Shown: positions 11,641 through 24,629, counted from the first letter of the stretch. The stretch is DNA of 64,000 nucleotides from Membranipora membranacea (GCA_914767715.1 OU612074.1:8693501-8757500); one strand, 5' to 3'. Translations and numbers: made by a program. Notes: generated by a model from the letters alone, not told the origin.

Positions 11641-12329
11641 GAAATCAAATATTTAACCAAACTTCATGGTAATATCCATAGACTGTATAATATTGAGACT
11701 ATGGATAGTACGATTATCCAATCTGAGGTAGTAAACAGTTTTTACAGTTGGCTCGGTTACCAATTTCATTAATCAAAATGCCTGTAAAAACTCGAAAATA
11801 TCAGCAGATAAATTTCAAGTATCAACCGTTTGAATCCTCCACTCATCTCACAAGTTATATACAATGGGATTTATTATCCGGCAGAAATAATACTTTGAAA
11901 TAAAAAAGTGAAGCTTGATGCAATATTGATACATAAATATATAGTATTTGATAAATGCCTCTCTGATTATCCACATATTTCAATTTAAATTCAATTAGAT
12001 TTGTCTGATAGCAGAGATCAGATTTCAGTTGTCAAGGCAACCACCAGCATTGTAAGATCTTACATAAAAAATGAGTATATTATCAATGATCTGTGAACAG
12101 CCTCCTAATAGATGGTTGCACAGTTAGACTTCATCGATCCAAAATTTACTCTTCAAGTTTTATCAAACATAGTTACAGTTTATGTTTGAGTGTAGCGCTG
12201 ATTCTGCGAAATGCAAAATATATGCTTACTGAATGGCAATTCATTAAATTATTCATATGAATATGTCTTGTCTTCCTCTGATTAGTGGGTGACCAAATCT
12301 TTCAGATGAACGGCGGTGAACCTCGCTTT

Positions 12330-12510
12330 CCTTTCTCATTTGTAGTCCCAGTCGATGAGTTTCAACTAAACTAAGTTGGGACAGTCTGACTCGGGCTGAC
12401 CATTGGTATCAGGGTGCTGTTTTCTTCGTTACCAGAAGATTCCAAGGTAAGATCTACCAGAATTGGCTGGTGAGAGTTCGAGTGTAATTCAAGTCGAGGC
12501 TCATCTTCGT
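12330..12510 (-). pseudogene. Broken last exon of gene D copy 1
   Basis: It matches the last exon of D' (DEPRLELHSN, QPILVDLTLES, EENSTLIPMVSP). The pyrimidine-rich acceptor present in D' (ending TTCTTGACAG) is missing here through a deletion of about 45 bp. A second deletion after MVSPSQT shifts the frame into a TAG near 12,371. The conserved C-terminal tail of D' (ETHQLGLKLRKES...) survives only out of frame. Confidence 0.7.
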
Positions 12511-12710
12511 TGCCGTAGAAAAGGTTTTTTGCTGCATTAACTAGCCATCTATCAATGTGAGGGCGAGCAATAAATAATCTCATTAGCATAAATCCCTCAT
12601 GATTGATCCCAAGTTATTTTCCAGTTTCTAGACATAGCGGAATTTTTTTTATTAGCTTTCATTAGCTTAGCTTATCTTGATTTTAAGACGGCTAATCCAT
12701 AGAAACATAC

Positions 12711-15089
12711 ATCCCATAGGAATGATGATTTGGTTGCAGTATTATTTGGAGTATTGTCTTCGGTTATTTTGTGAATGTTGCCTCTGATATCTATTAGTCG
12801 ACTGGCTTTATGTGTAGCAGCTGCAGCAGTTGTCTTTGAAGTTGGACGCAAGTTAATATTTTCTATTGAGTCAGTCGTTATTCTCCTCCTGGCTCTTGAT
12901 ACTGGCTTTCGTTCACAGCTGTCATAATTCTGATTACTACTGGTTACCGAAGCTGAGAGGGATGTCACACTTATCATCGACTTGGCCAGAGGAGAGGGGG
13001 ACGATTTTACCCTGCTATTCTGTTCTTGTATGAATGAGTCTGCTGGAACGATAATAATAGATTCATAATTTAGTGAGTAATTATGACAAATGGTGGTGCC
13101 AGTAAGAATGTTGTTTTGTATCTTGTACCCTGTGAACTCTGTGACAGCATTGCTGACATAGGATTAATAATTATCATTCAAACATAAATATTCCAGATGA
13201 CACAAATTCTTGCTGGGGGGATGGGGTAAACAGACCAGTGAAAATCATCACTAGAGTATCAGGAACAGAATAATTCTGTATAGCCTTCAGATTATATGGA
13301 CAAGAACAAGATAATTCGAAAGCTTACAATTCGGATCAGAAATTAAACATTCCAAATTTCATCACAGTACAAGTGGCACTAATATTCCTGAAATGTAGCT
13401 TTCATATTCAGGGTAGATCTTATTATTTTTATAGTTTGATAATTACTCAATTATAGCAGTGTTTGGGTAATTAAATCACCAACATTACTGCAATTCTAGT
13501 CAAAGTGCTCAGAAGGCTCCCATGCGAGTTAGTGGCATTACATAATCAACTACCCAATGGAAATGGAATTGGGTGGTTGATCCGTCTGAGCACTTAGACT
13601 ACCTCAATTCACCTAGTGATGTACATAATAGTCATTGAGAAATTTCCTCTTTGCAAATTGCATCGCGTATACCGCATATGAATGCCGAAAGTCTGTAGGG
13701 AGATAATGAAAGTAAAGCTTACTGCTAGACGATGGTGATGGAGATCGCTCAACTGTTGGGTCAATGTTCAATCTGACGACTTTAATGTGACATGGTGTCA
13801 TCTGTCTCATCAGTCTCCGAGATGGTCTATTTAGCCCAGTTCTTAGTGTTTTGAGGCGCTCCTTACGGCCAACTCTCCCAAACACAATAGCTCGATTCAA
13901 CTGGACGTGGTCTGGTAATCTCATGTAGTGTATGTTATTAAGATTCCAGCGATCATCACCTGCTCAATAAAATCAACGGGAGAAAATAAACATTATAATC
14001 CAATAATAGTTAGTGTACTAACAAACTAACTAGTTTCCAAAAATACAAAGTACAACTTTTTCTGGATGGTCCAAGGCTTGCTAAAAATTTTCAAAATATT
14101 ATTACATATTGTACTCACAGAAGGTTGTTTGAGATCTAAGACTGCGACTATCTGTGTGTGTACGGACCCTGTTACAATACTGATCATAGTCTCTTATCGC
14201 TGTACATTGCTGACATTGGCTCATCAGCGGAGACTTCATTATCTTTACACCCAATGGTGAACACAGGTCGACGTGGAGCGTGTCATTATCTGGATCATCT
14301 AGTGGCTCGGATTCGTTCGATGTGAGAGAGGTATCCAGATTAAGTTTTGGAGCCAAAGGGGACAATAACATAGAACTACTTATTCTTGGCGTTAGCTGGA
14401 ATGTTTTATTTGGTGAGGCTACATTCTGTGCAGAGTTCATGACAAGTACAGGTTTAGATGCAGCCTTGTCATTGGTAAAATGTTCGACTGACTTTCTGGC
14501 AGGTGAACAGTTTATCTTTGATTTAACCAGGAGGCCCAGACCTTCAAGAAAAGTGTCTTTTGAAGTATTTTTTGTTGTAGGTTTGGACAGAGGAATTGTA
14601 CTGGGCCTGTTGATTACTTGGAAATAAGACTTCAGAGTGTTGACAGGAGTTTTGTTGACTTTAGATTGCACTCTTCTAATTTTGCTCTTCTTTTTTATCT
14701 TTGTCGATCTTTCAAGTAATACTATAAGCTGGCTTCGACTGTCGACTGAAAACACAAAGAAGAATTAACATGGGATTAACATGGGATTGCTTAAGATATC
14801 GGCAAGACGCTTCCAAAACAGACATGTAATTGCAATATAAAAATTTCAAGTTAAGTCTGTGATAAATTGGGCACATTGCGTGCTTTAAAACATAGAAATA
14901 AAGGAGGCTAGCGTTCAAAGAACTTAGGCTATTTGAAGGGCTATGGGAGCAGTGCTTCTTGGTTTAGACAACATGATCAGCTTTCTAAATTTTCACTTTA
15001 TTGTTTTGGGCTTTGCTCTTGTATTACCACTGGGTTTTCTGTAGTTATCTGGTATACTTACCATCAGAGAATGACTGCTTCACTCTCAT
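12711..15089 (-). CDS. Unrecognised basic Ser/Pro-rich protein, gene D (copy 1, 3' end damaged)
   Basis: Four exons join in frame: 15089-15062 (ATG, MRVKQSFSD), 14745-14119, 13959-13723 and 13042-12711. They total 408 codons, all with GT-AG borders. Exon lengths (28/627/237/332) equal those of the paralogue at 35.4-38.5 kb, and internal indels are whole codons, which argues that the protein was under selection. I recognise no domain. The product is basic, without a signal peptide or membrane segment, and has several S/T-P sites (KTPVN, LSPLAPK, CSPLG), a Cys cluster (SQCQQC..DYDQYC), and a conserved block around NNIHYMRLPDHVQLNRA. A nuclear or cell-cycle role is only a guess. The last exon has lost its acceptor and frame (see 12330-12510). 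If intron 4 is read through, the protein ends after 12 more residues at 12,672. Confidence 0.7.
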
Positions 15090-16586
15090 ATTAAAGCTAG
15101 TAGAGCCAATGTATGCTCAATCAATACTCGATGTTGTGATTGGACCGCTCTACTGTGTCTAAAATATGAAAATAACACTCAGATGTAAAGCCGAACGGTT
15201 TGTGGTATCAGGTATAGGACCGTCTCAATAAACCTCTTGTTTGGACTAATATTTTCTCTCAACAAGCCAAGCATGCTTGGAATTATTTTTCTTTGCTGCT
15301 ACCATATAAATACTAATTGAGGCTTATTGTTGACACTAACTAGGGGAGGGCGTGTCACAACCTCCTTCCTTGACCACATAATTGAAGTGCTAATCATGTA
15401 TATACAATCATTGATGATGCTGATTTGACGTCAGTTGGATGTCAATCTGACGTCAGCCTTTAATGAGGTTAACATCAGTAAAAGCAAGATGTGAGAGTGA
15501 TTGGTTGTCATCTAATTGGTAGAAAATAACATTGATTGATCTGCCATCAGTTAATATTGCATCAATCAGATAATAATTGTGGTTTGTTATTGGCAATAAA
15601 CTGAGGTCGATTTGTGGTGAGTTTGAGGTATGCATGAGGCTCAAAGTATGCTTCTTTAAACCACTGCTGCCACACAGCCAAATTGGTGTTTATTGAATTA
15701 TGTTGTAGTAATTCAAGTATCACAATGGTCTACTTGAAACAGATTTATGCAGTTCTTAACGGCTACTTGACACGCTGCTGGTGAAGTATTGAGACATGTG
15801 GCAGGTGCTGTATGGGATATGTCTCAAAGCGCTCAAGGCCTCCACAGTATTGTTCTTAAATACAATACAGTATTGTTATACCCATAAATACATTGTTCTT
15901 GATTGATGTAAAACATGTCCCATTGGACTAAATACCTAAAATATGTCTTAGCATGTGACATGGGCTTCACCATCAAAACCTCTACTATGATTTTGATAAG
16001 ACTGGCTACTGCCAGTACAGAACTGGACTTGTTCTGTAATATAGTTAAATTGCATATCACAGAGCCAAAATATTATGATTAACATACTCGATGCATCAGC
16101 AATTTTTAAACAGCGACTAAATCTACCAGCACTAGAATTAATAATTAGGTCAGTGGCTGACCTACAAATTAATGATGTTATATGACCTTGTTACCTTGAC
16201 CAAGCTTTGGTATACAGATCAAAATGGTTTACGTGTTAATAATATTTACTCGCACCTTTCGAAATGTCCCAAACTGACAGAGATGTCAATAAATAGATGT
16301 TGTAAGCAAAATAATTGACTAGCGACCATTGGTCAAGCAACTTGTGAACAGTGAAACATTGATGATGAGACCCTACCCAAGAATACCATGGGAAAAATCA
16401 AAATTTATGTCAATTCGATGATGAATATAAAACAGCTGTTTACCCAATAATGCCCTATTATTGGATATAATATGAGTAGACATCGTGAGTGTGCCATCGA
16501 GAGAACCCGTAACTGTAGGCCCAAATCACAAATGACCTTGAACCAGCAATCTCTCGCGCACACGACGATGGTAGAGTAGTGTGTCC

Positions 16587-16600
16587 TCCCCCCCCCCCCT
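16587..16600. repeat. Poly-C run
   Basis: An uninterrupted run of cytosines lies between TCCTCC and TCTTAACTG, within the duplicated segment. The paralogous site in copy 2 (around 42,990) has only short C clusters, so the run expanded in copy 1. Confidence 0.6.
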
Positions 16601-16904
16601 CTTAACTGAGTGGGCTGACTTGCCTTCAGCCAGGGGCGTATATTCTAAAATATTTTACTCACTGACTTTTTAGAGTTGAGCATAATGATCGGGCACAGCC
16701 CGATCCACATGCCGTAAGCGTGGCGGGGAGGGTGTGGGAGGGGCGCTTAAGCGCCCTCCCACCACGGAAATTTTTGCATATCGGTAGCAAAATAGTGCAA
16801 GCAGAGAGGTATTTCAATAGCTCACTGAGCTGTTGGGTACTTTCAGAAAACAACTCAATAGCAGTAAAAATGCTCCAGTTATAAAGCACCCATTTGAAAA
16901 AAAA

Positions 16905-16995
16905 CTGATCTTGATGGGATTCGAACCCACAACAATCTTATAAGCAGTGATTATTAAGCAGACGCTCTACACACTGAGCTATTCAGCTACTCACA
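16905..16995 (-). repeat. tRNA-like sequence (SINE head or tRNA pseudogene)
   Basis: On the minus strand an A box (TAGCTCAGTGTGTAGAGC) and a perfect B box (GGGTTCGAATCCC) are present, followed by a T-run. The distance between D arm and T arm is about 36 nt and the acceptor ends do not pair, so this is not a functional tRNA. No equivalent was seen at the same place in copy 2. Confidence 0.5.
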
Positions 16996-18550
16996 GATTA
17001 CTGTGGGCCGTGAGTGCTAATATACGCCACTGCCTTCAGCTGGCCGCTAGGCCCATTGTGTTCGCCTGATAAACGGAAAAAGAATGAAAAAAAAATTTTA
17101 GACTTAGGCCTTATGAATTTCACTTACCTTGATACTGAGTCAATTGTGGCACCCAATGGTAAAGAGAGTATTTCTTATTTTGACCTACCTGTTTAGGATA
17201 TAGGCCTACTAATTGCCCCCTGCTACTAGCACTATCTCATAAGGAATGATAGTTCACCTATAACTAGCTAGTCTGGCCTTAATAGATATTGTCCAAACAT
17301 TCATACTGGAAAAGCAGGGAATCTGATTGGTCGATATTTAAGTAGCTAATTGAACAATAAGAAATTCCTTTGTGTCCCGATGATTCATGCCTGGTTACAG
17401 TTCATTGTGTTCCAGTATGCATAAGCATCAAGAGCATAGTTCCATGAATATATATCAGCATCTAACAATAGGTATATCAATCATTGGGTGTGTTTATATC
17501 AACGAGCTTACTGTAACTGCTTATATTAATTTGTATACACCTGAATTTGACTTTGAGTCTAAAGAATCATTATACCAAAGATATTGTTTTTACTACTAAG
17601 ATCTTCCCTCACTTTCTTATGGTCAATTCTCTTATTCTACCTCAGTAGGGAGAGAGAAACATCAGCATGAAATAAACACCACCGTACCAGTGGTCTGTAC
17701 ATTAACGATCTGGCATAAGGCTAAGTGCAAAATGAGGAATTAGTGAACAGTCTTTTGTCAGAATACGAAACAAATTAAGTGATGATTCCAGGTACTAACG
17801 TAGATAGCGAGGATAAAAAATGCTGCTTGATGTCGCAAAACTCACCTAACTCATCTAACATCGATCCGAGACCAATGCAATCAATCTAGACGGAAACTGC
17901 ATTTAACTGATAAAGTCAATATTTTGGATGATGGATATGACATTAAACATCTTTCTTTCAGAGCGTTGACAACAATCCCGTATCCTTGAGAATTACTCAC
18001 AATATTGAAGGGGCTTACCAGATTTGCATTCAATGCGTATGCCTCCAAACCTGAGCCTTAGACATGGAAAGCCCTGGCGGAGGAAATAGATTTTTAAGTT
18101 CAGTGATAACCAGGCTGTGATTAAAGCGCTTTGCCAATGTGTTATCTCAAAAGCTCATTATTTGATATATCTGCGATGACTCGATAATTTCATCATATTC
18201 CATATGACTGATTGAATGTAATCTCTGACTTGTCTGTATCAACCAACTGTATCATCAGGAATAACAGAATACTGATAATGACGTGGCAGGATGTCATGAC
18301 CAAAATAAATCCTAGAGATTGAAATGTGTTTTCATGCTAACACGTGAATCGGTGATGTTAGATGGTAACAGGTGACAATGGGCCATAAATGGTGTTTAAA
18401 AGTAGAGAAAGGGCCGAAGAAAGTGCTTATAAGATGAACTTGACCCTTCGAGAGTGTTGACAATCCGTCACCCACTACTAAAAGATGTAACCGGCAATGT
18501 GTATTTATGCGTTTGATCACTGTCCTGACTACCATTTTGGGAAATAATGG

Positions 18551-19490
18551 CTGTTTTTGAGAGAGAAAACACGCTCATCTCTTATTGTCTCATTTTGTTC
18601 TGAGCCATCGAAGTTATATCACTTGATACAGTCTTGATGATGAGCCCGTTGTGACTGGTGTAGGAGGGTGACCCTGAGCGTTTCCCCACATTCATTTTTA
18701 CAGCAACCTGCAATTTTTAAAAGGTGTTCAGAAATGGTCACACCATTTCTTTGTTCAAATACTCTATGTTAGATTACAAGGAGGAGAATTTTCATAGCAG
18801 AAACAGAACAGAATCAGGTGGGTTTGAGGCTTAGAGGTAAACACATTTTCCTGGTTTGATTCCCAGCGACGGATGTCATTTTAGATTTGGCAATGGCGAT
18901 TCATACATCCTAGTCGGGTCAGTTTGGATCAGAACCATTAACACAGAATGTCCACTGTATGCTTGCATGCAATATAAAAAAGCCCCTCTCCCTTTTCGAA
19001 AAAATGAAGCATCTCCAGTTGGTGGGCAAAGGGTATAGGTTCACTACCTGACACATTCCTCAAGCTTAATGGGCCGTTATAAGGGCAGGCAAATAAGACG
19101 AGATGAACAGAAGGAATTTTTATTTTAACAGCACCTTATTTGTTGTACATTTACATCAAAATCAACGTATATGATGATAAATAACTTTACATCAGTTGGC
19201 ATCATAAATAGTCAGTTTTCTGTATCCTGACACTAACAGTCCCCCAAAAGGTATAAAGCTCTGATGGTTTTCTAAATATTACTAAACCTTAACGTAAAAC
19301 AACTCATAAAAGTCTTCACATTGATCGGTCTGCAATGCAACTTTCAGGACATGATGAAGTTTAGATAGTATAGGTAAATATGAAAACAACAAGACAGTCT
19401 ATTAGCTTTGTAGACTAACAAACTGAACACGGCCAGATCAATTTTCAGATTTTCAAAGTCGTCTCCCCAGATAAATAAAAGTTAGATTTT
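18551..19490. other. Intergenic stretch with a SINE-like patch
   Basis: A B-box-like GGTTTGATTCCCAG at 18,853-18,866 follows an AGGCTTAGAGGTAAA-type A-box-like stretch at 18,826, and a SINE-like body runs to about 19,045. Nothing else was recognised. The duplication signal weakens here. Confidence 0.35.
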
Positions 19491-19499
19491 TTTCTGTAA

Positions 19500-20390
19500 T
19501 GCATTTAATAATGTAATTAGAGAACTTTGCTACACCCTCTCTCTCTCTAGCAGTCAGTCGATGCCACTAAGACTGTTCTATGGTTTTGGCTTTGATTTGG
19601 TTGCAGTCCTCCACGCAACTCTGTTTTTAGCCATGGTTTGCCAGGAGTTCAGGTTGATCTCTCTCCATTTCATGTTTCTTTATGCAACGTATTTAAATCT
19701 GAGTCTAGGCCTTCCCTGATTTCTTTTTCCTTCTTTCAATTGCGAGTACAGCAGTTGCCTAGGGAGCCGGTCATTGTCCATCCTATGCACATGGCCTACC
19801 CGTCTCAAGTTCCTTTCAATGAGAATATCTGCCATGCAAGGCAGGTTGGCACGTCTTAGTATTTCTTCATTTGTGATTTTGTCATACCACTTTACACTCA
19901 TTATGTCCCTCAGTTGTCTCATCATGAAAGCGCTTAGTTTTTTCACTTAGGTCCTGTATATCGTCCATGCTTGAGCTCCATAGAGGAGACATGAAAGTAC
20001 CACAGCTCTATAGACTTTACATTTCACCCTTATGGAGGCATGTCTGTTGTTCCACAATCTCTGTTGAAGCTTCCCGAAAGCCGAGCTTGCTTTGCCTAGT
20101 CTGTTTCGCAGCTCTTTATCTATCTTTGCAGTGCTGGACACAGTTCTTCCTAGGTAGGTGAAGTCTGAGGCAAGTACAAGTGGTTTATGGTCTACAATGA
20201 TGGCCTCTGGCTCAGACGGAGGATTAATGAGTTTGTTTGGCTGGTACATGCATTCTGTCTTTTTGATGTTTTTTTTCAGGCTGAACTGAGCTGCTGCTTT
20301 AGCGAAGTGGTCTAGGAGTACCTGCATATCTGCAGCACTGTGTGCCACCAAAGCACTGTCATCGGCAAACAGCATCTCTAGCATATAGCA
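19500..20390 (-). mobile_element. 5'-truncated non-LTR retrotransposon (reverse transcriptase C-terminus)
   Basis: Reading starts just upstream of an intact catalytic box LFADDSALVAHS (20,376) and continues through KTECMYQP, FTYLGRTVSS, RAVVLSCLLYGAQAWT, MMRQLRDIM, LRRVGHVHRM, QLLYSQLKEGKRNQGRPR and NRVAWR. Two in-frame TAA codons (near 19,947 and 19,645) interrupt the frame, so it is an old copy. It belongs to a different family from the element at 5-9 kb. A CT-rich tract follows near 19,545. Confidence 0.85.
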
Positions 20391-20605
20391 TCAAATAGCA
20401 TAGCATAGCCTGAGTACCTAAATTGGATAATTAAATCCCGTTCCTTTGAAATATTTGGGCCTCACTGGAACACTGGCTTTGTTATTTTCTATCCTGCACC
20501 TAGGAAGTTGCCTTTCTTGATGCAAAGCATTGCCACCATCGCAATGCTGTTTAGATAGACTATGTCACAAAGCTATCCTGCAGACAGAATGGTTGATTAT
20601 ATCGA

Positions 20606-20626
20606 GGAGTTAAAGACTTTAACTCC
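20606..20626. repeat. Perfect 10-bp-arm hairpin
   Basis: GGAGTTAAAG and CTTTAACTCC face each other around a single A. The core GGAGTTAAAGACT is shared with the hairpin at 4391-4415. It may be the remnant of an inverted-repeat element; no terminator role is implied in an animal genome. Confidence 0.4.
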
Positions 20627-20639
20627 TTGATTATGTTAA

Positions 20640-21820
20640 TTGCCATATTTTGTTCCTTCATCCAAGTGCTTTGAAACAGCTTCAAAAACCAATTACATAT
20701 TCGGAACAAGAAAGTTAGCAGCATTTATTTTGCATTCAATAAGATATTCATAATACTTTGACTATTAGTTCTTGATCTCCACTCCGAGGCTTTATGGTCA
20801 CTATCTTCGTGCAGCCGATGACTCAGCTATCGCTGGATTATTTTATAATCTGACCTGCGTCTTACCTCAGTTTATAGTATGTGTCATTTTTTCTCAATCC
20901 AACACGCCGTGCTTGTTGAAGTATAAAATTTCGAGAATTTAAGTTTGTTTACTTAGCCAATGGAGTTCAGTGGAGTATCTATTCAATAGGGGCCTTTCAT
21001 AGAATACCTAATTACACAATATAGCCTTAGTTTAGAGCAAATGCATGCTCTGTGTTGACCTACATTTGCAGAAATCAAACAAATTTGCTGACTTTCAGAA
21101 CATCATATCTAAAATTTGGGGAAGGGGATGCCAGCGCCCTGCGATGAGGTTGCAATTGAGATGTGGATGCAAAGGCTCATAGTGGAAGATGAAATTCAGC
21201 ACCATGGACTTTCTGCTGTATAGTACAAGATAGCTCTGTTTGTTTTGATTTCACAATAGGCTGATCACTCAAACAATTGTGCTATGTCACAAAAAACGTT
21301 AGCCTGGCTTGATGTGAGCGTTTTCGGGAATTCCTCTACTGCCATAGACATAAAATGCAATTAGAGTGGACCAATTTTTTAAAGAAGCACATCATTACGG
21401 AGCTGAAGAATCAGAGAACAATTTGATGCATGAATAAAATTGATCCACCTAGTTGTTCAATAACTAAAATTAAAAAAAAAAGGATTTTTCTGGACATTGA
21501 AATCGGTTTGATCCTGGAACTTTTGTATGAAATCTAACTCCAACATCTTAAAGGAGTCGGTGTTACAAAAGGGGGGCAAGTTTGATAAAATGAGAATTTG
21601 AGCAAAATTGTTTCTATAATAATCAGTTATGGCAAACAATACAGTCATTTATCATATTTTCCAAAGCAAAGGAAAAGTGTATGTTTTAAGTAATGTAGTG
21701 TGGGGTAGTGGGGTACTGTATGTTCATGTCATAATTGAATAATAGCAATAATATAATATAAATACTCCATAATATCATTATATTAATCTGAAGGGAAAGA
21801 GTAATATATTATAAATGATA
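20640..21820. repeat. Segmental duplication, copy 1 (distal part)
   Basis: It is similar to about 49,270-50,770. Shared anchors include CAATAATATAATATAAATAC at 21,745 and 50,691, CTTTTGTATGAAATCTAACTC (Gly/A change in copy 2) at 21,520 and 50,467, and a more diverged match around 20,670 and 49,310. This places the end of duplication unit 1 near 21.8 kb. Confidence 0.65.
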
Positions 21821-21999
21821 AAGTCTAGTGGCAGCCACATATCTTTAACTCCCATTATTACTAAATTTGGGTTCGACAATTGATTCTGGTAAATTTTTTC
21901 ATGCTGATCGCAATAATGGTATTGTACCAGACATTAAGTTGTACAATGGGCAGCTGAATGTCAAATGCGCTGCCGGCATTAGGGGAAGTGATCAACAAT

Positions 22000-22361
22000 T
22001 GATGATGGTTTCAGAACATCCAAAATCTTGCTAGAATTAGTGGATCTACACAGTTTCATGTCAACATGCAAATGAATCTACTGTTTCAATTTTGCTGCTG
22101 CCTAGAAAACAGGCATTGGGTGTTCATAAATATACAAATGCAATACAATACAAAGCTACCATAAAAAATCAGGTCTGCTGTAAGCATTATCAAAAATGTA
22201 GTTTCCTTTTTTGATGGTTTTAAACTGCTGATATAAGGGGGTATTGCAACCGTTTTAGGTAGTTTCTCGGCTGTTTGTAATAGCAGATCCATGAACACTA
22301 AAAGATCCACTAATTCTGACATGAAATGTCAGATTTTGGATGATTTGAAACCGCATCAACA
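22000..22361. mobile_element. Inverted-repeat element of about 360 bp
   Basis: The left arm (about 22,001-22,046) and right arm (22,303-22,350) are imperfect reverse complements: both read GGTTTCA, then ATCCAAAATCT, then AGAATTAGTGGATCT. No transposase frame. Target duplication not resolved. Confidence 0.5.
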
Positions 22362-22864
22362 TTTTTTTGATTATTTTTTTCTTTTGCCGTTAGAGGTTTT
22401 GGAAATTAGCTGCGTATTATGCAACCTTTACTTCACCAAATAATGTTGCCTTGACCGGACAGTGAGCACCTATATCAGTTAAATAGACAAGAGTTATATT
22501 CTCACGTTTTCAATGAAGACAACTCCCAGGAATTTATTTTTGCAATATTTTCATATCCGCGAGGTGCATAACTATTGGTGTGAATTTTATGGGCAGACCC
22601 TTAAATATATTATGTACTCTGGAGAAGTACATTTTATGCTAAAAGTGCACTTAATAATCATTGCAATATCTATGTCCATGACACAAAGACAGCCGATGTG
22701 CATCTGCTGTATATATACATACTCCATTGGATCAACCATCTTACTGAAAGGATTATCGTGATGCCAAAATTTTCATTACGTATCTTGCTTTTGTGATAGG
22801 TACATCTCTGGATGTCAAGCAAGTGGCCTTATTTTGGAATAGTTTTCATTGAAATAGTTTCATA

Positions 22865-23013
22865 ATCTTCCATGTATTTTTCCATGAAGCATCAGAACAA
22901 CTCACCAATAATACTCATTATGCGTATCAATTATGCGGACATACTGTACCTTGTGCATCTTACAAGCCGGACATGAACAGAAAAAAATAAACTCTTACTG
23001 GTATCAAAAGGTA
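22865..23013 (+). pseudogene. Relic of a short-chain collagen C4-domain exon
   Basis: The frame reads YAYQLCGHTVPCASYKP, matching the HNVPCARCYSP region of gene A. An in-frame TAA follows. A TGGTATCAAAAG sequence then sits before GTATGC, matching the TGGACAAAG/GTATGT donor of the gene A exon. The upstream and downstream halves of the domain are not recognisable. Confidence 0.5.
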
Positions 23014-23602
23014 TGCTGCTGTTAAATTTTGGATTTATACGTCTGTTCTGGCCTACAAACTTGGACATTTATGAGACACGTACAGATCAAAAAACTATAG
23101 TCGCGCTACTGAGATTAACAAGCAACATAACAAGCCAGAGGACACGAATGTTTTGAGTACAGATAGCCGGTTAATAGGATCTCAACTTCAATAAGTGAAC
23201 AAATGGTGAATTTCAAATAGACATGTTTTATATTATGAGAAGACTCATCAAGTTTTATTCAAAGCCCCTAAAAATCAGAATAATAGCCAAAGCTATAATC
23301 TCATGATGGGTTCATCAATTTTAGAAATAAATAGAGAGTCGTTTGGTTTGACCATTGATTCAAATTTAGATTTTAAATCGCGCCTCAAAGAGTTGGCTAA
23401 ATAGCTTCAACAAACCTGCTAATGATGAGAGCAGTCAGGCCATTTTTAGATGGTAGAACAATGACTCTTCCTTATTAGTAGCTTGCTGAGTGGGTGTCCT
23501 TTATCATTGAATATATTAGACATGGTGTTACGTGACTAGTAAGCTATAAACTCTGCGATTTATGGCAGCTAATAATGATATATGGCATCTCCATGGTGCA
23601 TA

Positions 23603-23860
23603 TCACTGTTGATGACCTTCATCGCTCGCCTTTCTACCTGTATCTTCTGCTGCTGCTTTGGATATCCATGCTGGGTAGTCATCAGAGCTGGTTGATTTGC
23701 CAATATCAATTTGTTTCAGGAGTTTTTTGATCTTACCTATATTCACTGGTTCTAGACAAGCAGGCTGCAGCTGTTTCTTATCGGTGTTGGCTATTTCTCC
23801 CCCAACAGAAACGAAGTAGTCATTGAGCGATGAGACAAATTTGTCATCAATCAATAAGAT
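23603..23860 (-). mobile_element. Fragment of a non-LTR reverse transcriptase
   Basis: The frame reads LNDYFVSVGGEIANT, then IKKLLKQIDIGKSTSSDDYPAWISKAAAED, matching the segment just before the reverse transcriptase core in many invertebrate non-LTR elements. Only about 80 codons remain. Orientation is opposite to the C4 relics around it. Confidence 0.65.
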
Positions 23861-24570
23861 GGTGATTGGAGCTGAATTCCTGCCTCAGCTTATCGGTTTG
23901 TGTTGGTGTTATTCATCAGTAGCCATCGGAACAGCCCGTCACCCTTATCTTCGGACTATCTGGCTGAGCCCATGGTTTTCTTTTATTTGCGTTATATACT
24001 TTTATGCCATATTCTGTTTTTGTATTAAACTAAATTTATAGCATGAAAAAAAAAGAAAAAAGGAATTTTGTCAACTTCATATGTATAATCGATGCTAGTG
24101 AAAGACGATACGCCATCAGGGCAAATGTGGAAATTGCTGATCATCTTCTATGTCACACCTTGTCTTTCCCTTCTTTCGTTGCTCTTGGCAATTTTTGGAC
24201 CATGCACGTTCCTACTTGTGAATACCTTGAGTTTAATAACATTTAGTGAAATATATGTAAAGCGGGAACAGGTAACTTTCTTTTTACAACCATCTGCCCT
24301 CGAAATATTTAAAGAACAGCCTGTTTATTGAATATTTCATCCTGCCATGTGACACATCATCATCGGAGATAAGGTCTTTGAGATCTTCAAGCCATGACAT
24401 TCTTGACAATATAGATTGTTATTTATAACCCGATGAAAGTATTCATAATTTTTCTATTGTTATCGCTAAAATAAAATGTGGGTATTACATATTTTAAAAA
24501 TCAATTTTCTATTTTGTTTAAAAATCTGATAGTAGCCTACTTTGCAAGATATTACATGTTTTCTATGATC

Positions 24571-24629
24571 TATATACATATTATAAATATATATTTATAT
24601 GTATATATATATGTGCACATATATATATG
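24571..24629. repeat. AT-rich low-complexity tract
   Basis: Runs of TATA, ATAT and TATG alternate over about 60 bp just upstream of the collagen relic exon. Confidence 0.7.

Larger units (their letters stand above)
10230..18550. repeat. Segmental duplication, copy 1 (core)
   Basis: This stretch is collinear with about 32,130-44,380. Examples of shared anchors are GATCCAACAGAATATCAC (10,312 and 32,210), TCCTCTAAAA (11,291 and 33,158), GATTTGTCTGATAGCAGAGATC (11,998 and 34,431), all exons of the D genes, ACCAGCACTA with TAATTAGGTCAGTGGCTGACC (16,124 and 39,500), and GAGAGTGTTGACA (18,449 and 44,319). Copies are diverged but easy to align by eye, with copy 2 enlarged by insertions. Confidence 0.85.

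Noticed and set aside
16905-16995. tRNA gene on the minus strand
   Set aside because: A and B boxes are good, but the spacing is too long and the acceptor stem does not pair; it fits a SINE head or tRNA pseudogene.
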